Below are positions 45,317 to 54,372 of a stretch of 64,000 nucleotides of DNA, in pieces. The notes under the pieces were generated by a model. It searched no databases. It was not told where the DNA came from and saw only the letters and a list, made by a program, of their open reading frames with translations. The translations under genes were made by a program, and so were the position numbers. Numbering within the stretch: the stretch's first letter is position 1; each line of letters starts with the position of its first letter. Source of the DNA: JAZDGX01 sp964482205 (GTDB lineage Bacteria > Eisenbacteria > RBG-16-71-46 > CAIMUX01 > WJJG01); the NCBI GenBank assembly GCA_964482205.1, contig CAYZWI010000015.1, positions 23,473-87,472 of the forward strand, written 5' to 3'.

Positions 45317-46756
45317 TCAGCTTCTATTGGGACCGCGTGCCGCGCTGACTGCGGCGTCTTCAGGCGTCCGCGAGCAAGGAGCGCTCGCTGCGGCCTCAAG
45401 CAATCGTAAGCAGGCCATCCATATCGCGAGAGGGATGATGCTTCGCGTGATGATGACAAGCCATTGCGAGGCATCCCCGATGTTGATCGCTCCTGCCCCG
45501 GTGGCCAGAAGCAGCAGGCCCCAGATACTCTTTCCGTTGGGCAGCGGCGGAGCGAGCGCTATGCCCACGGCGAGAGGGACGAGCAGGATCGTCTGGTAGG
45601 CGGACCACACGGTCGCCATTAGCAGAACGATGAGACTGATCGACATTGCGAGCCGGAGCATGTCCGTCTGGCTCTCACGCGCTGGAAGCGTGCGTTTCAG
45701 GCCGCGCAGAGTCCGGATCAGAAGGAATGCGCTCAACGCCGACCACAACACGAGAGTCAATACGTCGGGCCAGGAGGACGGGAAGCGTTCGAGGAGGGTG
45801 AGCGGGTTGAGATCGAACGCCGTCGGAGAACGCTCGCCTCTGAGTTTGTACGCCATTCGGGAGAAGTTGCCGATTGCGCTGAGATTATCGTTCACTCCGG
45901 ATGCCCCACCGACTCGTGGAAGAATGCGAAGGAAGTACTCCACGGAGATTCTTACAGGTACGACAAAGCTCGTGACGGCGAAAGCGAGGAGCGTGCCCGC
46001 CAGCATCCCCGCCCACACTTTCCATCCCCTGCGGCAGAACAAGAAAAGGAAAGCGCTGCCCCAAGGATAGACCTTGAGGGCTCCCGCCACTCCAAGTGCA
46101 ACGCCCGCCAGCCGCGAACGCCCCGCTTTCAGAAGTGCGAGCGAAGCCGCCATCAGCATGAGCAGGAATGTCTCGATTCCGGGACCTTCCATGTTCTCCC
46201 AATGGGGCTGCCAGTTCAGGAAGGCGAGCAGAATCAGCGCGCCCCGCTCCCATCCCGGCGCAAGGGCGGTCAGCACGATGACAATGGCTGCGACGAAGGA
46301 TACCAAGTATGCTACGAAAAGCGGCCTGGCTCGCTCGTTCATGTGCCGGAGTCTCAACCGATGCAAGTCTGATCCCTTCGCTCCCCTGGCCACGGCCTGT
46401 GCACGGACTTCAGCCCATCGCAGACTATCACTGCGCGCATCGGAAATCATCGCCATGATGAATGCTGCGTGCGGGGGAGGATACTTTAACATCGATCTCG
46501 TCACCGGACCGTAGGGATCCCTTCCCGTCGTATCGTAAAGAACGCCGGTTTTCGAGAAGTTGTCGACGACTCTAGTTAAAATGGCGAAGTCGGTCATGTA
46601 ATGAACATCGGCGGGGGTCATGACGCAGTCACGTACTTGGCGAACGATCCTCGGAGCACCGAGCACGAGCAGGAAGAGACACCCAAGGCCCAATACCAAG
46701 CGTGGATGAAGCGGCATGCCCGGCCAGCGATGCGCAGACAACGCTTTTCCCCACAT
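45317..46756 (-). CDS. GT87-like polytopic glycosyltransferase (DUF2029 type)
   Basis: 479 residues with about ten membrane helices. The start at 46756 follows AGGGAGAGG. A first extracytoplasmic loop with DFAILTRVVDNFSKTGVLYD and YPPPHAAFIMA resembles polyprenyl-phosphomannose- or arabinose-dependent GT87/DUF2029 enzymes. LALLKAGRSRLAGVALGVAGALKVYPWGSAFLFLFCRRGW is the family core. It would add a sugar from a lipid-linked donor outside the inner membrane. The GT2 gene at 48721, of the polyprenyl-phosphate glycosyltransferase type, could make that donor. Confidence 0.75.
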   Translation of the reverse strand: MWGKALSAHRWPGMPLHPRLVLGLGCLFLLVLGAPRIVRQVRDCVMTPADVHYMTDFAILTRVVDNFSKTGVLYDTTGRDPYGPVTRSMLKYPPPHAAFIMAMISDARSDSLRWAEVRAQAVARGAKGSDLHRLRLRHMNERARPLFVAYLVSFVAAIVIVLTALAPGWERGALILLAFLNWQPHWENMEGPGIETFLLMLMAASLALLKAGRSRLAGVALGVAGALKVYPWGSAFLFLFCRRGWKVWAGMLAGTLLAFAVTSFVVPVRISVEYFLRILPRVGGASGVNDNLSAIGNFSRMAYKLRGERSPTAFDLNPLTLLERFPSSWPDVLTLVLWSALSAFLLIRTLRGLKRTLPARESQTDMLRLAMSISLIVLLMATVWSAYQTILLVPLAVGIALAPPLPNGKSIWGLLLLATGAGAINIGDASQWLVIITRSIIPLAIWMACLRLLEAAASAPCSRTPEDAAVSAARGPNRS

Positions 46757-47176
46757 TGCCTCTCCCTTCGAGACGATGGCACCTGACGCCGTTTCTCCCC
46801 GACCGACAGCCATCCACCAAGTGAGGATTTCATGAAGAACTTGGAGCAGGAACGCTACGGCAGGCTACTCTTGGATTCAAGCGGACAGGCATAGAGCCAA
46901 AGGCGTGGCACGCGGTGCGCCGGGAGGCTTTCAAGAAAGCGCTCGGGGAGCGATGGCGGCTCACCGCGGCGGCTGTCTGGAGAAAAACGGCGGTTCGCGG
47001 CCAGATCCTCGGCTTCTCCGCCTGGTGCCTCTTGCGCTTGCCGGGCCTTGCATGTCAGAATTCTTCCATGCTTCCGGCTCTTCGAGCGAAGCCAGAAATC
47101 GGTCAAACGGCGGCGCTCTCAGCGGCTTTTCTCTCGCTGCCACAAGCACCGCCTGCAAGAAGGCAAAGGGGCGAGG
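46757..47176. other. Intergenic region between divergent glycan genes
   Basis: 420 bp between the divergent GT87-like and radical SAM genes. It presumably holds both promoters. I see no convincing -10/-35 pair and no supported ORF. Confidence 0.5.
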
Positions 47177-48718
47177 ATGCGCGTCGTCCTCATTAACCCG
47201 CCGCAAGTATTCAATAAGACCCAGGTTACTGCCGGGGTCGTTCCCCCGTTGGGCGTCCTGTATCTCTCCGCGTATCTCAAGGCTCACGGGATCGAGGTCT
47301 CCGTCATTGACGCGGTCGGGGAAAAGCACGATCAGTACGCAACGCATGCTGGGACGACGCTGCGGGGCTTGACCCAGGCGGAGATCATCGCCCGGCTGCC
47401 CGAGAAGGCGGACTTGATTGGCGTGAGCCTGATGTACTCCGCTTCCTACCTGCCGGCCCAGGCCCTGATCGCCGCCCTCCGCGCGGCCCAACCGAATGCG
47501 ACGATCGTAGTCGGAGGAGCGCATGCCACGTCCTTGCCCGAATACACCCTTGCAGGCACGGAGGCAGATTGCGCCGTCATCGGCGAGGGTGAGCAACCCT
47601 TGCTTGGCTTGTGCCTCAACTTGCGCCATCCGGAAGCGGTTCCCGGCTTGGCCTACAAGCGGGACGGAAGCATCCGCTTCAGTGCCCAGCAAGAGCTGAT
47701 CGCGAATCTCGACGACCTGCCATTTCCCGACTGGGCCGCTATCGACCTCCGTCGCTATTTCCAGGCGGCCGAGCCGCACGGCTGCTCGTATTCCAGGCGG
47801 TGGGCCCCGTTGATTGCAGGAAGAGGCTGCCCATATGATTGCACTTTCTGCACTACGCCCAGCATTTGGCGAAGGCGTTGGCGCGTGCGCAGCGTGACGA
47901 ACGTGCTGGCCGAGATTGCGCTGCTTCATGACAGCTATGGAGTCACGGACTTCCATTTCGAGGATGAGAACCTGGGTGTCAAGCCCGAATGGCTGCACGA
48001 ATTCTGTGATGCGCTGCTCGCCAAGAAGCTCTCGGTGACCTGGCAGCCGAGCAATGGGATGAGGGCCGAATCCCTGGTCGCTCCCGGCCTCATGGCAAAG
48101 ATGAAACGGAGCGGCTGCTCTCTGGTCGTATTCACTCTGGAAAGCGCATCCGAGCGCGTGCGCAATCAAATCATGCGGAAGCATTTGGACATCGCGAAAG
48201 TCGAGGAGGCGATGTCGCTCGCTCGCCGGGAGGGACTCCGGTCGACCTGCTATTTCCTGCTCGGCCTGCCAGGAGAGACGCTCGACGAAGCCCGGCAGAC
48301 CGTCCGCTATGTCCATCGCCTGGCGAGGCGAGGGCTGGATGAATGCGTGGTCAGCCTCTTCTCGCTGCTGCCGGGCAGCGAGCAGTTCGATGCTCTGCAG
48401 AGAGCTGGACGGGTAACGCTTGACCCGCGCTTCTTCGAGGATTTGCTGTCCATTGGGGACCTGTCACGGTTCAAGAGTTGGACCGAGCACATTTCCAGCC
48501 GCGAGCTCAGGCGCCTGCGGGCCGAGGCGTATCTCGGATTTGCGCTGATCCGGGCCGTGTTCTTCCCCGCCAAGGCACTTCGCAGCGCATGGAACATCGT
48601 GATCGGCCGGGATCAACTGAAGAGCGAGCGCGTTCTGCGGACATTTTTGAAGCGCGCGCTTCCCTCCTTTCGGACCGCTGGGCGGGCGACCTACGGCACG
48701 CGGCAAGGCGAGAGGTAG
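47177..48718 (+). CDS. B12-binding radical SAM protein
   Basis: 513 residues. The start at 47177 (MRVVLINPPQVFNKTQVTAG) follows AAGGGGCGAGG. The N-terminal ~150 residues form a cobalamin-binding Rossmann domain (PPLGVLYLSAYLKAHGIEVSVIDA, ADLIGVSLMYSASY, IVVGGAHATSLPEYTL). The radical SAM core binds its [4Fe-4S] cluster through C218, C222 and C225 (GRGCPYDCTFCTTPS), followed by VTDFHFEDENLGVKPEW and LESASERVRNQIMRKHLDIAKV. Such enzymes methylate or rearrange unreactive carbons in lipids or antibiotics. The GT2 gene starts 2 nt after its stop, so the product may be a modified glycolipid or isoprenoid. Confidence 0.93.
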   Translation: MRVVLINPPQVFNKTQVTAGVVPPLGVLYLSAYLKAHGIEVSVIDAVGEKHDQYATHAGTTLRGLTQAEIIARLPEKADLIGVSLMYSASYLPAQALIAALRAAQPNATIVVGGAHATSLPEYTLAGTEADCAVIGEGEQPLLGLCLNLRHPEAVPGLAYKRDGSIRFSAQQELIANLDDLPFPDWAAIDLRRYFQAAEPHGCSYSRRWAPLIAGRGCPYDCTFCTTPSIWRRRWRVRSVTNVLAEIALLHDSYGVTDFHFEDENLGVKPEWLHEFCDALLAKKLSVTWQPSNGMRAESLVAPGLMAKMKRSGCSLVVFTLESASERVRNQIMRKHLDIAKVEEAMSLARREGLRSTCYFLLGLPGETLDEARQTVRYVHRLARRGLDECVVSLFSLLPGSEQFDALQRAGRVTLDPRFFEDLLSIGDLSRFKSWTEHISSRELRRLRAEAYLGFALIRAVFFPAKALRSAWNIVIGRDQLKSERVLRTFLKRALPSFRTAGRATYGTRQGER

Positions 48719-48720
48719 CA

Positions 48721-49713
48721 ATGCGGCAGCTCGGGCTGCTTTCAGTCGTCGTCCCCTGCTACAATGAGCAGGAGGTGATTCGTGATTCGCACCTGCGCCT
48801 CTCGCGCATTCTCGACGAGTTGACGGCCGCGCGACGCTGCGAGGAGTACGAGCTGATCTACATCGACGATGGCTCCACCGACGAGACCTTGCCGATCTTG
48901 ATCGATCTATACGAGCACAGCAGGAATGTTCGGGTCATATCGCTCCGCCGCAATAGCGGTCTCCAGGCGGCTATCACGGCCGGACTCGCTCATGCGTTCG
49001 GAGACGCCGTGATCACGATCGACGCCGACCTTCAGGACCCGCCAGAGAAGATCGGAGAATTGATCGCCCACTACGAAACCGGATACGGCCTGGTTCTCGG
49101 CATCCGGCAGGATCGCTCGAGCGACGCGATCACGAAAAAATTCTTCGCCGAGAGTTACTATCGAATCATGAAGGGTTTTGGCGTCGACATTGTCCACAAT
49201 CACGGCGACTTTCGTCTCATGGACCGGGCCCTCGTCGACGATTTCAACAGCCTACCTGAGCGCTGCCGTTTCGTGCGGGCAATGATTCTTCGTCTCGAAT
49301 CGCGCTATGCCAAGGTGTTCTACTCCCGGGAGCCGCGGCGGGCGGGGGTGACGAAGTTCACTCCGAAAGTCATGGTCGGCTTCTCGCTTGACGGTCTGAT
49401 TTCGTTCAGCACCGCGCCATTGAGGCTTGCCTCTGTGCTGGGGGCGCTCTTTTGCGTGCTCTCCATCGTGGGGATCGGGTGGGCCATCTACATCAAGCTT
49501 ACGCAGAACATCATCAAGGGCTGGGCTTCGACCTTGCTCCCGCTCCTCGCGATCGGAGGTCTGCAACTCTTCATATTGGGGATCCTTGGCGAGTACCTGG
49601 GCCGGCTGTTCGTGGAAGTCAAACAGAGACCGATTTATGTCGTTCGCGAAGAATGGAGCCGCTGCAAGAATCGCGACCGGCATGGCGTGCAGAAGGCGTC
49701 CCAGCCCTCATGA
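48721..49713 (+). CDS. Polyprenyl-phosphate glycosyltransferase, GT2 (GtrB/DPM1 type)
   Basis: 330 residues. The N-terminal GT-A domain begins LLSVVVPCYNEQEVI, with YIDDGSTDETL and the metal/donor motif ITIDADLQDPP. The family then shows HGDFRLMDRALVDDFNSLPER. Two C-terminal membrane hairpins follow (LASVLGALFCVLSIVGIGWAIYI and LPLLAIGGLQLFILGILGEYLGRL), as in GtrB and PglC-independent undecaprenyl-phosphate glucosyl- or mannosyltransferases. AGGCGAGAGG precedes the start, and the upstream stop is 2 nt away. The enzyme makes lipid-linked sugar on the cytoplasmic face, which fits as a donor for the GT87-like protein. Confidence 0.94.
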   Translation: MRQLGLLSVVVPCYNEQEVIRDSHLRLSRILDELTAARRCEEYELIYIDDGSTDETLPILIDLYEHSRNVRVISLRRNSGLQAAITAGLAHAFGDAVITIDADLQDPPEKIGELIAHYETGYGLVLGIRQDRSSDAITKKFFAESYYRIMKGFGVDIVHNHGDFRLMDRALVDDFNSLPERCRFVRAMILRLESRYAKVFYSREPRRAGVTKFTPKVMVGFSLDGLISFSTAPLRLASVLGALFCVLSIVGIGWAIYIKLTQNIIKGWASTLLPLLAIGGLQLFILGILGEYLGRLFVEVKQRPIYVVREEWSRCKNRDRHGVQKASQPS

Positions 49714-50217
49714 TGGGGAGGTGAGGCGCATCCGGGTGCGATTTCCCAACCGAGCCGCTCAGGAGGGCCGCCTCGGCTCCATGGGCGTGAGCGGCCCGTA
49801 CTGCGCACGACGAAGAGGTCCAGGAACTCAAGCGCTCACACACGTCCAGCGGCTGCCGAAAGCGGCCTTACCCTGAATTCGGAACATGGAACCACCTTGC
49901 GCACTGACAAGGCTCCCGGTCTCACCAGCTTCGAGGCCGTCGCGGCTCGCGGCGGAGTTCCCAAAAAGACTGGCCTGAGGCAGGGCGGTCGATTCTCGCG
50001 GGACGAGGGCCCCGAGACGGCAGATTGCCTGCACGGGACGACTGCATAACAAGCGAAACGTGTCCCTCCCGACAACTCGAATGGTTTGCCAACTTGCCAG
50101 TTGCGGCCGTCGTGCTTCAGACTCTCCCACTCGTTGCCCTGCGCCGTTGGGACATACATCTGGGAGCGATCCGTGCCGACAGCTTCGATCCGATGCGCCG
50201 CCGCAGGGAGTTGTGAG
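49714..50217. other. Non-coding or decayed region
   Basis: About 500 bp behind the GT2 gene. No frame carries a recognisable domain or SD. It leads into an orphan FlgD-type tail, so it probably contains the ruined 5' part of a secreted-protein gene. Confidence 0.5.
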
Positions 50218-50535
50218 GACCCGCAGCCTTCGACTGCACCCATCCCCACTGCTGTAGCGTCCGGCGCGGCGCTCGAAGTCCGGCCCAATCCGTTCTTCCC
50301 CTCGGTGGCCTCGCGATACGCCGTCCCAGGACCATCGACGGCAAAGGTGTGCATCCATGACATGAGCGGAAGACTAATGCGGGCCATCCAAGAGCAGCAT
50401 TCCCAGGCTGGCAGTCACATCCTGACCTGGGACGGTCTCTGCCAGTCCGGATACCCGGTTCCTCCCGGCGTCTGCTTTTGCCGCCTCGAGGCTGGCGGCC
50501 TCCGAACAGTCACCAGGATTGTGCGATGGGAATGA
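50218..50535 (+). pseudogene. Orphan FlgD-type sorting tail of a lost secreted protein
   Basis: The frame ends with a good FlgD-Ig tail (LEVRPNPFFPSVASRYAVPG, CIHDMSGRLMRAIQEQHSQAGSHILTWDGLCQSGYPVPPGVCFCRL, VTRIVRWE). Nothing upstream gives a signal peptide or passenger domain, and the reading frame further left has low coding quality. It is most simply the 3' remnant of a truncated gene. Confidence 0.65.
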
Positions 50536-50795
50536 GTGGAACCGGCAGGGATTCGAGGGCCCTCGTGCCATAGACGGGCTGCGCTGTCGGCCAGTGTCCC
50601 GCAAGGGAGTCCGGCCCCAGTGTACTTCGATCGAGGCCGGCATCTTCTGCCAAGCGAGTCAAATAGAGATTGACTGGACCCACGGATTGCGCCAAGCGCG
50701 AGGGGGATCTACCATCGGGCCCGCGAACGTACTCCTCCTGTTCATGGCCATCGTATGGAACGCGAATGCCAGACTGAGCGAAGAGGCCCCTGAGC

Positions 50796-53585
50796 ATGAA
50801 TTCCGACTGCTCTCCTCGGGCAAAAGAAATCTCTCTTCAGGCATTCAGGCTCTCCGAAGCCGACCGAGCCGCGTTCCTCGATGAGGCCTGTTCGGGAAAC
50901 GCCGAGTTGCGCGCTGAGGTCGACCATTTGCTGGCCTGCGGCGCGGTTCTCTGCGAATCGACGCAGAATCTCCCGACGGAGTTCCTAGCACTGCAACCCG
51001 GCGATTCGTCAGGGGTGCGCCCGGACGGCACTTTCTCAGAAGCACCTGCGGATCGCCCCCCGCTCGACCATTGGGGCAAGCTCACTCTTCGAAGCCGCCT
51101 GGGCGCCGGAGCATTCGGCGAGGTCTTCCTCGCCTTCGATCCCGATCTCGACCGCGAGGTCGCGCTGAAACTCTATCGCCGCGTGGCCGATCGGGACGCG
51201 CTCTTGAAAGAGGGACGTCTCCTCGCCCGAGTGAGGCATTCCAATGTGATCGTGGTCCACGGGGCCGAGGAGCATGATGGCCGCTTCGGTCTTTGGATGG
51301 ACCACATCCGTGGCTGCACGCTCCGCGACTTCGTGCGTCGCCAGGGACGGTTGGGACCGCAGGAAGCGGCACTCATCGGCCTCGACGTCTGTCGCGCTCT
51401 CGCGGCGGTGCATGCCGCGGGCCTGATTCACCAGGATGTCAAAGCGCAGAACGTGATGCGCGAAGAGGGCGGGCGAATCGTCCTCATGGACTTCGGCGTT
51501 GGCGCCGAGGTGGAGCCGTTGGACAGCGCGCGCGCGTCGGGGCCCCCCTCGCCCGCGCCCGCTTCCGGCCCCCCCTCCTTGTCGGGCACCCCGGCCTACA
51601 TGGCACCGGAGAAATTGCTGCGCGGCGTGCGCTCGGTGCAAACGGATGTCTACGCGCTGGGAGTGTTGCTCTACTACATGGTGAGTGGCCGCTTTCCCAT
51701 CGAAGGTCACACGCCCACCGAGATCGTCGACGCCCATCGCTCAGGCCGGCGGACGTTGCTGAGAGACATGCGCTCCGACCTTCCGGGCGCCTTCATCGAC
51801 ATCGTCGAGAGGGCGCTCGCTCCCGAACCCTCTCAACGGTTCCACAGCATGGGCGAGATGGAGCGCGCCCTCGCCGCGTTCATCGGGCAAACGGAAGTCG
51901 CGGCTGCACCCCCCGCGAAAGGCCGGTTCGGCGCGCGCAGGCGATGGATCCCGTGGGGAGTGGCAGGCATCGCGACTGCGGTCGCGGCCTTCTGGTGGGT
52001 GGCCGGACACCGGGGAATCGGGCCCGAACCGGCCTCGTCCGTCTTTCCCTATCTGGTCGTTGAGGACTTCCGCAATCTGAGCGCGGACTCCTCGGGAGAG
52101 TATCTCGCGCTCGGTCTGACGGAAGCGGTGCGCACGCAACTTGCATCGCTCGACGGCATCCAGGTCGTGCAGCCGAAAGACAACACCGGAGTGAAGCTCG
52201 CCCTCGAAGGCGCGATCCAGAGATCGGGGGATCAGCTGCGCCTCAGCTACAAGCTGGTCGACCGCAGCAATGGCATCGTGCTCTCGGCCTCCATGGTCGA
52301 GGGAGCGATCGCGGCTCTCTTCACCCTGCAGGACCAAGTGACCCAGGCAGCCGGTCGGGCGCTGGCCGTGAAGTTCGGTTTGCCGTCGCCGACCGCAGGG
52401 CAGCAGGCACCCACCGCCGACGTGTCGGCCTACGACTACTATCTCCAGGCGCGAGGATATCTGCAGAGGCCGGCTGACCAGGAGAACCTGCAAATCGCGG
52501 CCGACCTCTTCCGGCACGCCAGACAGCGAGACGAACACTTCACGCTAGCTCTGGCAGGTCTGGGAGAAGCGTACTGGAAGCTTTTCGAAGAGACCAAGGA
52601 TCCGGCGTGGGTCGGCCAAGCCGAAGAACTCTCGCGCGAAGCGCTGGCCGAAGATCCCTCTCTCGCTGAGGTGCACATCACCTTGGGAACGATCTACCAA
52701 GGCACCGGACGCTATTCGCAGGCGGCGGAGGCGTTCGAACGGGCGCGTCAGATCGACGTGCAAAGCGTGCCGGCTTACATCGGGCTCGCGCGCGCCTACA
52801 TGGCGTTGGGGCAGATGGTCGACGCGGAGAAGACATTCCTCGAAGCGATTCGCAGGCGGCCGGGGGATTGGCGCAGCCACAGCCATCTGGGCGCATTCTA
52901 TGCAAGCCAGAACCGCGCCGCCGAAGCGGTGAAGTGCTTCCAGAGCGTGGTGGACCTGACTCCTGACAACGCTCGGGGCTTCTCCAATCTAGGTGCAGTG
53001 CTCTTATCGGCTGAGCGGCATGCCGAAGCCATCGCGGCCCTCGAGCGTTCGATCGCGCTCGAGCCGAATTACCGCGCATTCACCAATCTCGGCACGGCGT
53101 ATCGCTATGAGGGCCGCTACGCCGATGCGGTGCGCAGCTATCAACAAGCGTTGGCGCTCGATCCGCGCGATTATCGCGTCTGGGGAAACCTCGCGTCGAC
53201 GTATGCGCTCGTGGAAAACCGCCCGGCGGAGGCCGACAGCGCCTGGGCGCAAGCTCTGAAGCTGGTCGAGGAGCTGCTTCCCGTCAATCCGAACGATGCC
53301 GTGCTGCACGCATCGCGCGCACGATTTCTCGCGGCCACGGGGCGTCACGAAGAGGCGCGCCGGGAGATCGAGCGGGCGCTGGCGTTGGCGCCGGATCGAG
53401 GGGAAGTGCTCTTCTGGGCTTCCGCCGTCTACGAGAGCGTGAACGATCGTGAGGCCGCCTTGGATGCGGTCGGGCGAGCGATCGCGGCCGGCACGCCCGT
53501 GCAAGTGTGGCAGAAGGAACCGTCCTTGAAGAGCCTCGTGTCCGATCCACATTTCGCCCGCATCGTGGCCGAGACCGACCGATAG
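50796..53585 (+). CDS. Membrane Ser/Thr protein kinase with extracytoplasmic TPR array
   Basis: 929 residues. A short N-terminal helical segment (EISLQAFRLSEADRAAFLDEACSGNAELRAEV) of the type common in planctomycete/acidobacterial kinases precedes the kinase domain (~85-365). The domain has a glycine loop LGAGAFGEVF, K125 (VALKLY), D214 in HQDVKAQN and D232 in MDFGV; the usual HRD is HQD here. APE is in TPAYMAPEKL. A Pro/Ser-rich insertion follows the DFG motif. One membrane helix (~385-405) leads to a sensor-like domain (FPYLVVEDFRNLSADSSGEYLALGLTEAV, the pattern of FlgO/adenylate-cyclase-associated domains) and about nine TPRs to the end. It probably senses a protein partner outside and phosphorylates targets inside. 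The next gene lies 57 bp downstream. Confidence 0.93.
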   Translation: MNSDCSPRAKEISLQAFRLSEADRAAFLDEACSGNAELRAEVDHLLACGAVLCESTQNLPTEFLALQPGDSSGVRPDGTFSEAPADRPPLDHWGKLTLRSRLGAGAFGEVFLAFDPDLDREVALKLYRRVADRDALLKEGRLLARVRHSNVIVVHGAEEHDGRFGLWMDHIRGCTLRDFVRRQGRLGPQEAALIGLDVCRALAAVHAAGLIHQDVKAQNVMREEGGRIVLMDFGVGAEVEPLDSARASGPPSPAPASGPPSLSGTPAYMAPEKLLRGVRSVQTDVYALGVLLYYMVSGRFPIEGHTPTEIVDAHRSGRRTLLRDMRSDLPGAFIDIVERALAPEPSQRFHSMGEMERALAAFIGQTEVAAAPPAKGRFGARRRWIPWGVAGIATAVAAFWWVAGHRGIGPEPASSVFPYLVVEDFRNLSADSSGEYLALGLTEAVRTQLASLDGIQVVQPKDNTGVKLALEGAIQRSGDQLRLSYKLVDRSNGIVLSASMVEGAIAALFTLQDQVTQAAGRALAVKFGLPSPTAGQQAPTADVSAYDYYLQARGYLQRPADQENLQIAADLFRHARQRDEHFTLALAGLGEAYWKLFEETKDPAWVGQAEELSREALAEDPSLAEVHITLGTIYQGTGRYSQAAEAFERARQIDVQSVPAYIGLARAYMALGQMVDAEKTFLEAIRRRPGDWRSHSHLGAFYASQNRAAEAVKCFQSVVDLTPDNARGFSNLGAVLLSAERHAEAIAALERSIALEPNYRAFTNLGTAYRYEGRYADAVRSYQQALALDPRDYRVWGNLASTYALVENRPAEADSAWAQALKLVEELLPVNPNDAVLHASRARFLAATGRHEEARREIERALALAPDRGEVLFWASAVYESVNDREAALDAVGRAIAAGTPVQVWQKEPSLKSLVSDPHFARIVAETDR

Positions 53586-53642
53586 ACGACGAACGCTGTG
53601 CTCGCGGGCTGGAAAGCATCTGCGTCCTATGAGGAGGTGAAC

Positions 53643-53939
53643 ATGATCTTCAAGACTGGCACGTACGAGATCACGACCGGCATCGGGACGATGGTCATCT
53701 CGCCCCTGGCGCAACGGGTCCGTGTCGGAGACACGATCCGTTGGGTGGCGGACCGGCCGACGCTCACCATTGCCCTCGGCCCCGGACAGGGCAACGTCGT
53801 GACGTTCGCTCCGCCCTCGGAGCCCCAGACGGTGCAAGGCACTGCGGCCAAAGCGGGCTACTTCAGCTTCACTGCCACGGTGTGGCTGGCCGATCGGCCG
53901 CCAGTCTGCGATGTGGCGGTGTTGATCATCGATCCGTAG
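53643..53939 (+). CDS. Small all-beta protein of unknown function
   Basis: 98 residues. The start at 53643 is set by GAGGAGGTG. There is no signal peptide. The sequence reads as a single small beta sandwich (MIFKTGTYEITTGIGTMVISP, RVRVGDTIRWVADRPTLTIALGPG, AKAGYFSFTATVWL, CDVAVLIID), a layout seen in cupredoxin- or Ig-like folds. No copper ligands are evident. It lies 57 bp after the kinase gene on the same strand and could be a substrate or partner of it. It is followed by IS debris. Confidence 0.7.
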   Translation: MIFKTGTYEITTGIGTMVISPLAQRVRVGDTIRWVADRPTLTIALGPGQGNVVTFAPPSEPQTVQGTAAKAGYFSFTATVWLADRPPVCDVAVLIIDP

Positions 53940-54014
53940 GCACAGCCACATCACGCGGACGATGATCGCGTGGACCGCGTTCCAGCGGCGCGCTGAGCTC
54001 CGCTTGGCAGGAGT

Positions 54015-54372
54015 TCCCCGTGCTCCACGAAAAATCGGTACATCCTCGCGGGATGTCGCTTCCGCCGCTCATGGTGGCATCCCGTGCCTCCCGAAAACCC
54101 GGACGCTCTGGGATCTTGATAGTTGCGGCCGCGTTCCTCTCACTCCCCGGCTCATCACTCCGGCATCTCAGGACACGCACACAGAGAGCATCGCTTTCTG
54201 ATGACTCCGATTTTGCAGGCTCTCGCCGCCTTCATACAGAACCTCTTCCGCTCCAGGCAAGCCATGCAGATGGAGATCCCGGCGCTGCGCCACCAACTCG
54301 CCGTCTACCAGCGGACTTGCGCCCGACCGCGCCCGAAGCCCGCCGACCGCCTGCTATGGTCTTGGCTCTCGC
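54015..54372 (+). mobile_element. IS remnant: leader and transposase N-terminus (copy 1)
   Basis: The stretch from TCCCCGTGCTCC at 54015 reappears at 63405. From ATG 54201 the frame encodes MTPILQALAAFIQNL... MQMEIPALRHQLAVYQR... DRLLWSWLS, the conserved N-terminus of rve-type transposases with the LEILALRHQLAVLQR block. It breaks off near 54372, where the lipoprotein gene takes over in another frame. The leader contains an inverted repeat (CGGGATG...CATCCCG, 54049-54084). Confidence 0.75.

Noticed and set aside
46961..48316. 451-codon minus-strand ORF over the radical SAM gene
   Set aside because: Antisense to a gene with a clear CxxxCxxC cluster motif.
49714..50217. Possible protein-coding gene behind GT2
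   Set aside because: Several short frames on both strands, none with signal peptide, SD or domain; more likely the ruined front of the FlgD-tailed gene.
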